From assembly GCF_012927345.1 (NCBI RefSeq), contig NZ_JABBGJ010000041.1, forward strand, positions 37,724-101,723: a stretch of 64,000 nucleotides of DNA. The letters run 5' to 3'. A program made the translations under genes and the position numbers. The notes beneath the pieces are model-generated. The model made no database searches, was not told the origin of the DNA, and saw nothing but the letters and a program-made list of their open reading frames with translations. Position 1 is the first letter of the stretch, and the number at the start of each line of letters is the position of its first letter. This DNA is from Paraburkholderia polaris. GTDB lineage: Bacteria > Pseudomonadota > Gammaproteobacteria > Burkholderiales > Burkholderiaceae. Below are positions 61,792 to 64,000 of the stretch, piece by piece.

Positions 61792-62661
61792 TCAGAGAGC
61801 AACGCCTTCATCGCCGATCAGCTTTTCGAGCAACCAGATCAGCGCGAAGTCGATCGCGACGATAAAAACCGCGAACGAGAACACAGTCGGATCGAGCGAC
61901 GACACCGTGCGGCTATAGAGCCATACCGGCAGCGTCATCGTGTTGATGCCGTAAAGAAAAAACGTCACCGTGAATTCGTTGAACGAGATGATGAAGGCAA
62001 ACAGCATGCCGGCGAGGATGCCTGGGCGCATCAATGGCAACACGACGTCGAAGAGCGCTCTGCGCGGACTTGCACCCATCACACAGGCGGCTTCCTCGAA
62101 CTCCGGGCCGATCGAGGCCACAGAGGCCGCGCAGTTCTTCACCGTGAACGGCAGCGCGAGAATCACATGCGCGATGATCAGCCGGAACACGCCGAGTTCG
62201 ACCGGCAGCACGTTGAACACCAGCAACAGCGACAGGCCGAGCATCACCAGCGGATAGACGAGCGGCAACGCGACCAGTTGTTCGACCGCCGACTTGCCGC
62301 GAAAGCGGTAACGGCTCAATGCATAGGCGGCCGGCACCGAGACGAGCGTGGCGATGATCATCGTCGAGACGGCGACGATCAGGCTGGTGCTGAGGGCGCT
62401 GCCCATCGACAGCGTGTCGCTCGCCTCGGGTGAGACGAAGTTGTGCCACGCCGCGCGATACCACTGCAGGCTGTAGCCGGACGGTGGAAATTCGAGCGTG
62501 TCCGACGCGCTGAACGACATCGTGATCATCGTCAGGATCGGCATCGCGGCGAGGAACAGGACGATCGCAGCAAGCAACGCGGCGGGCTTGCCAAGCTGGC
62601 CCGGCATCGTGGTGGGCAGGCGTAGCGAGCGCAATCGCAGTGAGGAGGTGGGCGTGCTCAT
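61792..62661 (-). CDS. ABC transporter permease (PotC-like)
   Basis: The 289-residue protein has six membrane spans and the EAA loop IGPEFEEAACVMGASPRRALFDVVLPLMRPGILAGMLFAFIISFNEFTVTFFL, characteristic of PotC/PhnV subunits. Its start overlaps the upstream permease stop by four bases. Confidence 0.92.
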   Translation of the reverse strand: MSTPTSSLRLRSLRLPTTMPGQLGKPAALLAAIVLFLAAMPILTMITMSFSASDTLEFPPSGYSLQWYRAAWHNFVSPEASDTLSMGSALSTSLIVAVSTMIIATLVSVPAAYALSRYRFRGKSAVEQLVALPLVYPLVMLGLSLLLVFNVLPVELGVFRLIIAHVILALPFTVKNCAASVASIGPEFEEAACVMGASPRRALFDVVLPLMRPGILAGMLFAFIISFNEFTVTFFLYGINTMTLPVWLYSRTVSSLDPTVFSFAVFIVAIDFALIWLLEKLIGDEGVAL

Positions 62662-63584
62662 GCGGAAGTCTCCTCGAGATGTTGCGTGCGACGCACGAGG
62701 CGCTGCGAGATTGTCATCACAGTCAGCGTCGCAACCATGAGCACGACGCCGGATGCCGATGCAGCGGGCCAGTTCAAAAGCGGCGCGACCTGGTCGTGGA
62801 CCAGCACGGCGAGCATCGGCACACGGCGTCCGCCGAGCAGCAGCGGCACGGCAAACGCGCTGGCGTTATAGGCAAACACCAGCAGCGCGCCGGACACGAG
62901 TCCGGGCATCGCCAGCGGCAGCATCACGTGGCGCAGGGTCTGCCAGCGGCTCGCACCGAGCGTTGCCGCGGCTTCTTCGTATGAGCGCGACACCGCACGC
63001 ATCGCGCTCGACAACGGCAGCACGGCAAGCGGAAACGCAGTCTGGATCAAGCCGAGCAACACGCCATGCTCGCGATACAGCCACAGCACCGGCCGGTCGA
63101 TGAGCCGGGTTGCGAGCAGTGCGTGATTGAGCAAACCGGCCGGCCCCAGGATCACCAGCCAGCCATAGCCTTGCAGCAGCAGATTGACGAGCAGTGGCAA
63201 CAGCACGCCGGCCAGCAGCAGCCGGCGCGCGAGGCGAGACTCGGTGCGCGCCATCGCGAGCGCGACCGGGATCGCCAGCAGCACCGCGCAGATCATGCTC
63301 TGAAAGGCGAGTTTGAGCGTGATCCAAAGTGACTTCATGAAGTAGCTATCGGCCAGATCCGCGTAGTTCTGCAAGGTGAAGCCGTGCCACTCGTTGCCGG
63401 TGGTGCCGAAACTCATCCGCAGCACCACGAGCGCAGCTGCCGCGAGCACGGCAAGAAACACGAGGATCGGCGTCAGCAGCAGCCACGGCCGCGCGTTCGC
63501 CAACGCGGCGCCGGGTGCGGCGGACGCCGGATCGTCCGGCGCACCGGAAGTGCGCCGCGAGGAGAGCGCGGGCATCGTGGTCAT
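62658..63584 (-). CDS. ABC transporter permease (PotB-like)
   Basis: ATG 63584 forms an ATGA overlap with the binding-protein stop. The 308-residue protein has six spans and the EAA loop AVSRSYEEAAATLGASRWQTLRHVMLPLAMPGLVSGALLVFAYNASAFAVPLLLG, a PotB/PhnU-type subunit. Confidence 0.92.
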   Translation of the reverse strand: MTTMPALSSRRTSGAPDDPASAAPGAALANARPWLLLTPILVFLAVLAAAALVVLRMSFGTTGNEWHGFTLQNYADLADSYFMKSLWITLKLAFQSMICAVLLAIPVALAMARTESRLARRLLLAGVLLPLLVNLLLQGYGWLVILGPAGLLNHALLATRLIDRPVLWLYREHGVLLGLIQTAFPLAVLPLSSAMRAVSRSYEEAAATLGASRWQTLRHVMLPLAMPGLVSGALLVFAYNASAFAVPLLLGGRRVPMLAVLVHDQVAPLLNWPAASASGVVLMVATLTVMTISQRLVRRTQHLEETSA

Positions 63585-64000
63585 GCTGCGAAGATCTCGG
63601 TGTAGCGCTTGATCCACGCAGCTTGCACCGCGGCGAGCGACTTGTCGTCGTGCAGGACAGCCTTTTCGGCGATCTGCTTCGGACTGGGTACGAACGCGCG
63701 ACTCTCAGCCGGGATCACCGCCTTCGAATTGACCGGGCCGTTCAGCACGTCGGCAGCCATGCGGCCTTGCACGCCGGCGTCGAGCGAATGGTTGATGAAC
63801 GCGTGGATCAGATCGCTGTCGGCGGGGTGCGACTTCGGGATCACCGTGAACATCAGTTGCGTGGCGAAGCCTTCCTTCATGCCGTAGGTCACGCCCATCT
63901 TGTACTCGGGCTTGCGGATCTGGTCGGGGAAAAAGGCCGGGGAATAGATGCCGCCGATATCGAGCGATCCGGTGCGGAACAGATCGGCCACCTGATTCGG
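63581..64000 (-). CDS. ABC substrate-binding protein, C-terminal part (start beyond right edge)
   Basis: The frame is open through the right edge of the window, so the signal peptide and N-terminal lobe are not visible. The C-terminal 139 residues (NQVADLFRTGSLDIGGIYSPAFFPDQIRKPEYKMGVTYGMKEGFATQLMFTVIPKSHPADSDLIHAFINHSLDAGVQGRMAADVLNGPVNSKAV) match PotD/Fbp-type binding proteins. It is the first gene of the importer, with all four junctions on the same strand. Confidence 0.85.
   Translation of the reverse strand, partial: PNQVADLFRTGSLDIGGIYSPAFFPDQIRKPEYKMGVTYGMKEGFATQLMFTVIPKSHPADSDLIHAFINHSLDAGVQGRMAADVLNGPVNSKAVIPAESRAFVPSPKQIAEKAVLHDDKSLAAVQAAWIKRYTEIFAA

Noticed and set aside
60994..62433. 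479-codon plus-strand frame across the ABC genes
   Set aside because: It is antisense to the ATPase and permease, with His/Arg/Gln-rich content typical of a shadow frame.

Overview
The window reads as a chromosomal segment of a Burkholderiaceae species, most likely Paraburkholderia. The basis is GC-rich DNA, two Burkholderia-type trimeric porins, many LysR/ABC/MFS catabolic modules, and a luxR-rsaL-luxI locus of the BraR/RsaL/BraI type. I inferred this by recognising protein families; no database search was run. No rRNA, tRNA, CRISPR array, prophage or intact insertion sequence was seen.

Layout. 1-3.2 kb: a tightly coupled minus-strand operon (CDP-alcohol phosphatidyltransferase, Fe(II)/2-oxoglutarate oxygenase, flippase-like membrane protein, sugar/choline-type nucleotidyltransferase cut by the left edge) that looks like a lipid head-group pathway. 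3.4-12.2 kb: small envelope and hypothetical genes, a porin with a strong terminator, a lipoprotein, a YdjM-like membrane hydrolase, an AraC regulator, an EpsC serine acetyltransferase and an atypical SDR. 12.3-19.7 kb: a sugar-acid module (L-arabinonate-dehydratase-like IlvD/Edd enzyme, four-gene ABC importer, SMP-30 lactonase) with two near-identical palindromic operator candidates. 20.3-22.1 kb: the quorum-sensing locus. 22.2-28.2 kb: FadR-type GntR, universal stress protein, FNR-type regulator, EgtB-like enzyme and an RhlE-type RNA helicase.

28.4-42.4 kb: organic-acid catabolism. A PrpR-type sigma-54 activator stands divergent from an isocitrate-lyase/PEP-mutase-family enzyme with an MHS symporter. 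Next come a frameshifted AT-rich hydroxyacid dehydrogenase, an ACS-family MFS, CitF, LysR, CitE, an LctP permease and a CaiB/BaiF CoA-transferase. Fragments of a fumarase and of a thiamine-diphosphate enzyme lie between them, so the region has been rearranged. 42.5-50.8 kb: an amino-acid island (RraA-like, atypical SDR, RidA, D-threonine-aldolase-like enzyme, polar amino acid ABC importer, tandem LysR pair).

50.8-60.6 kb: a truncated sigma-54 activator abutting a LysR gene, an orphan amino-acid binding protein, a second porin, a guanidinobutyrase/agmatinase with a GcvA-like LysR, a chemoreceptor remnant and another polar amino acid ABC importer. 60.6-64 kb: a PotABCD/Fbp-type ABC importer whose binding-protein gene runs off the right edge. 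Overall this is a catabolic accessory region in which each substrate module carries its own transporter and regulator, punctuated by gene relics.
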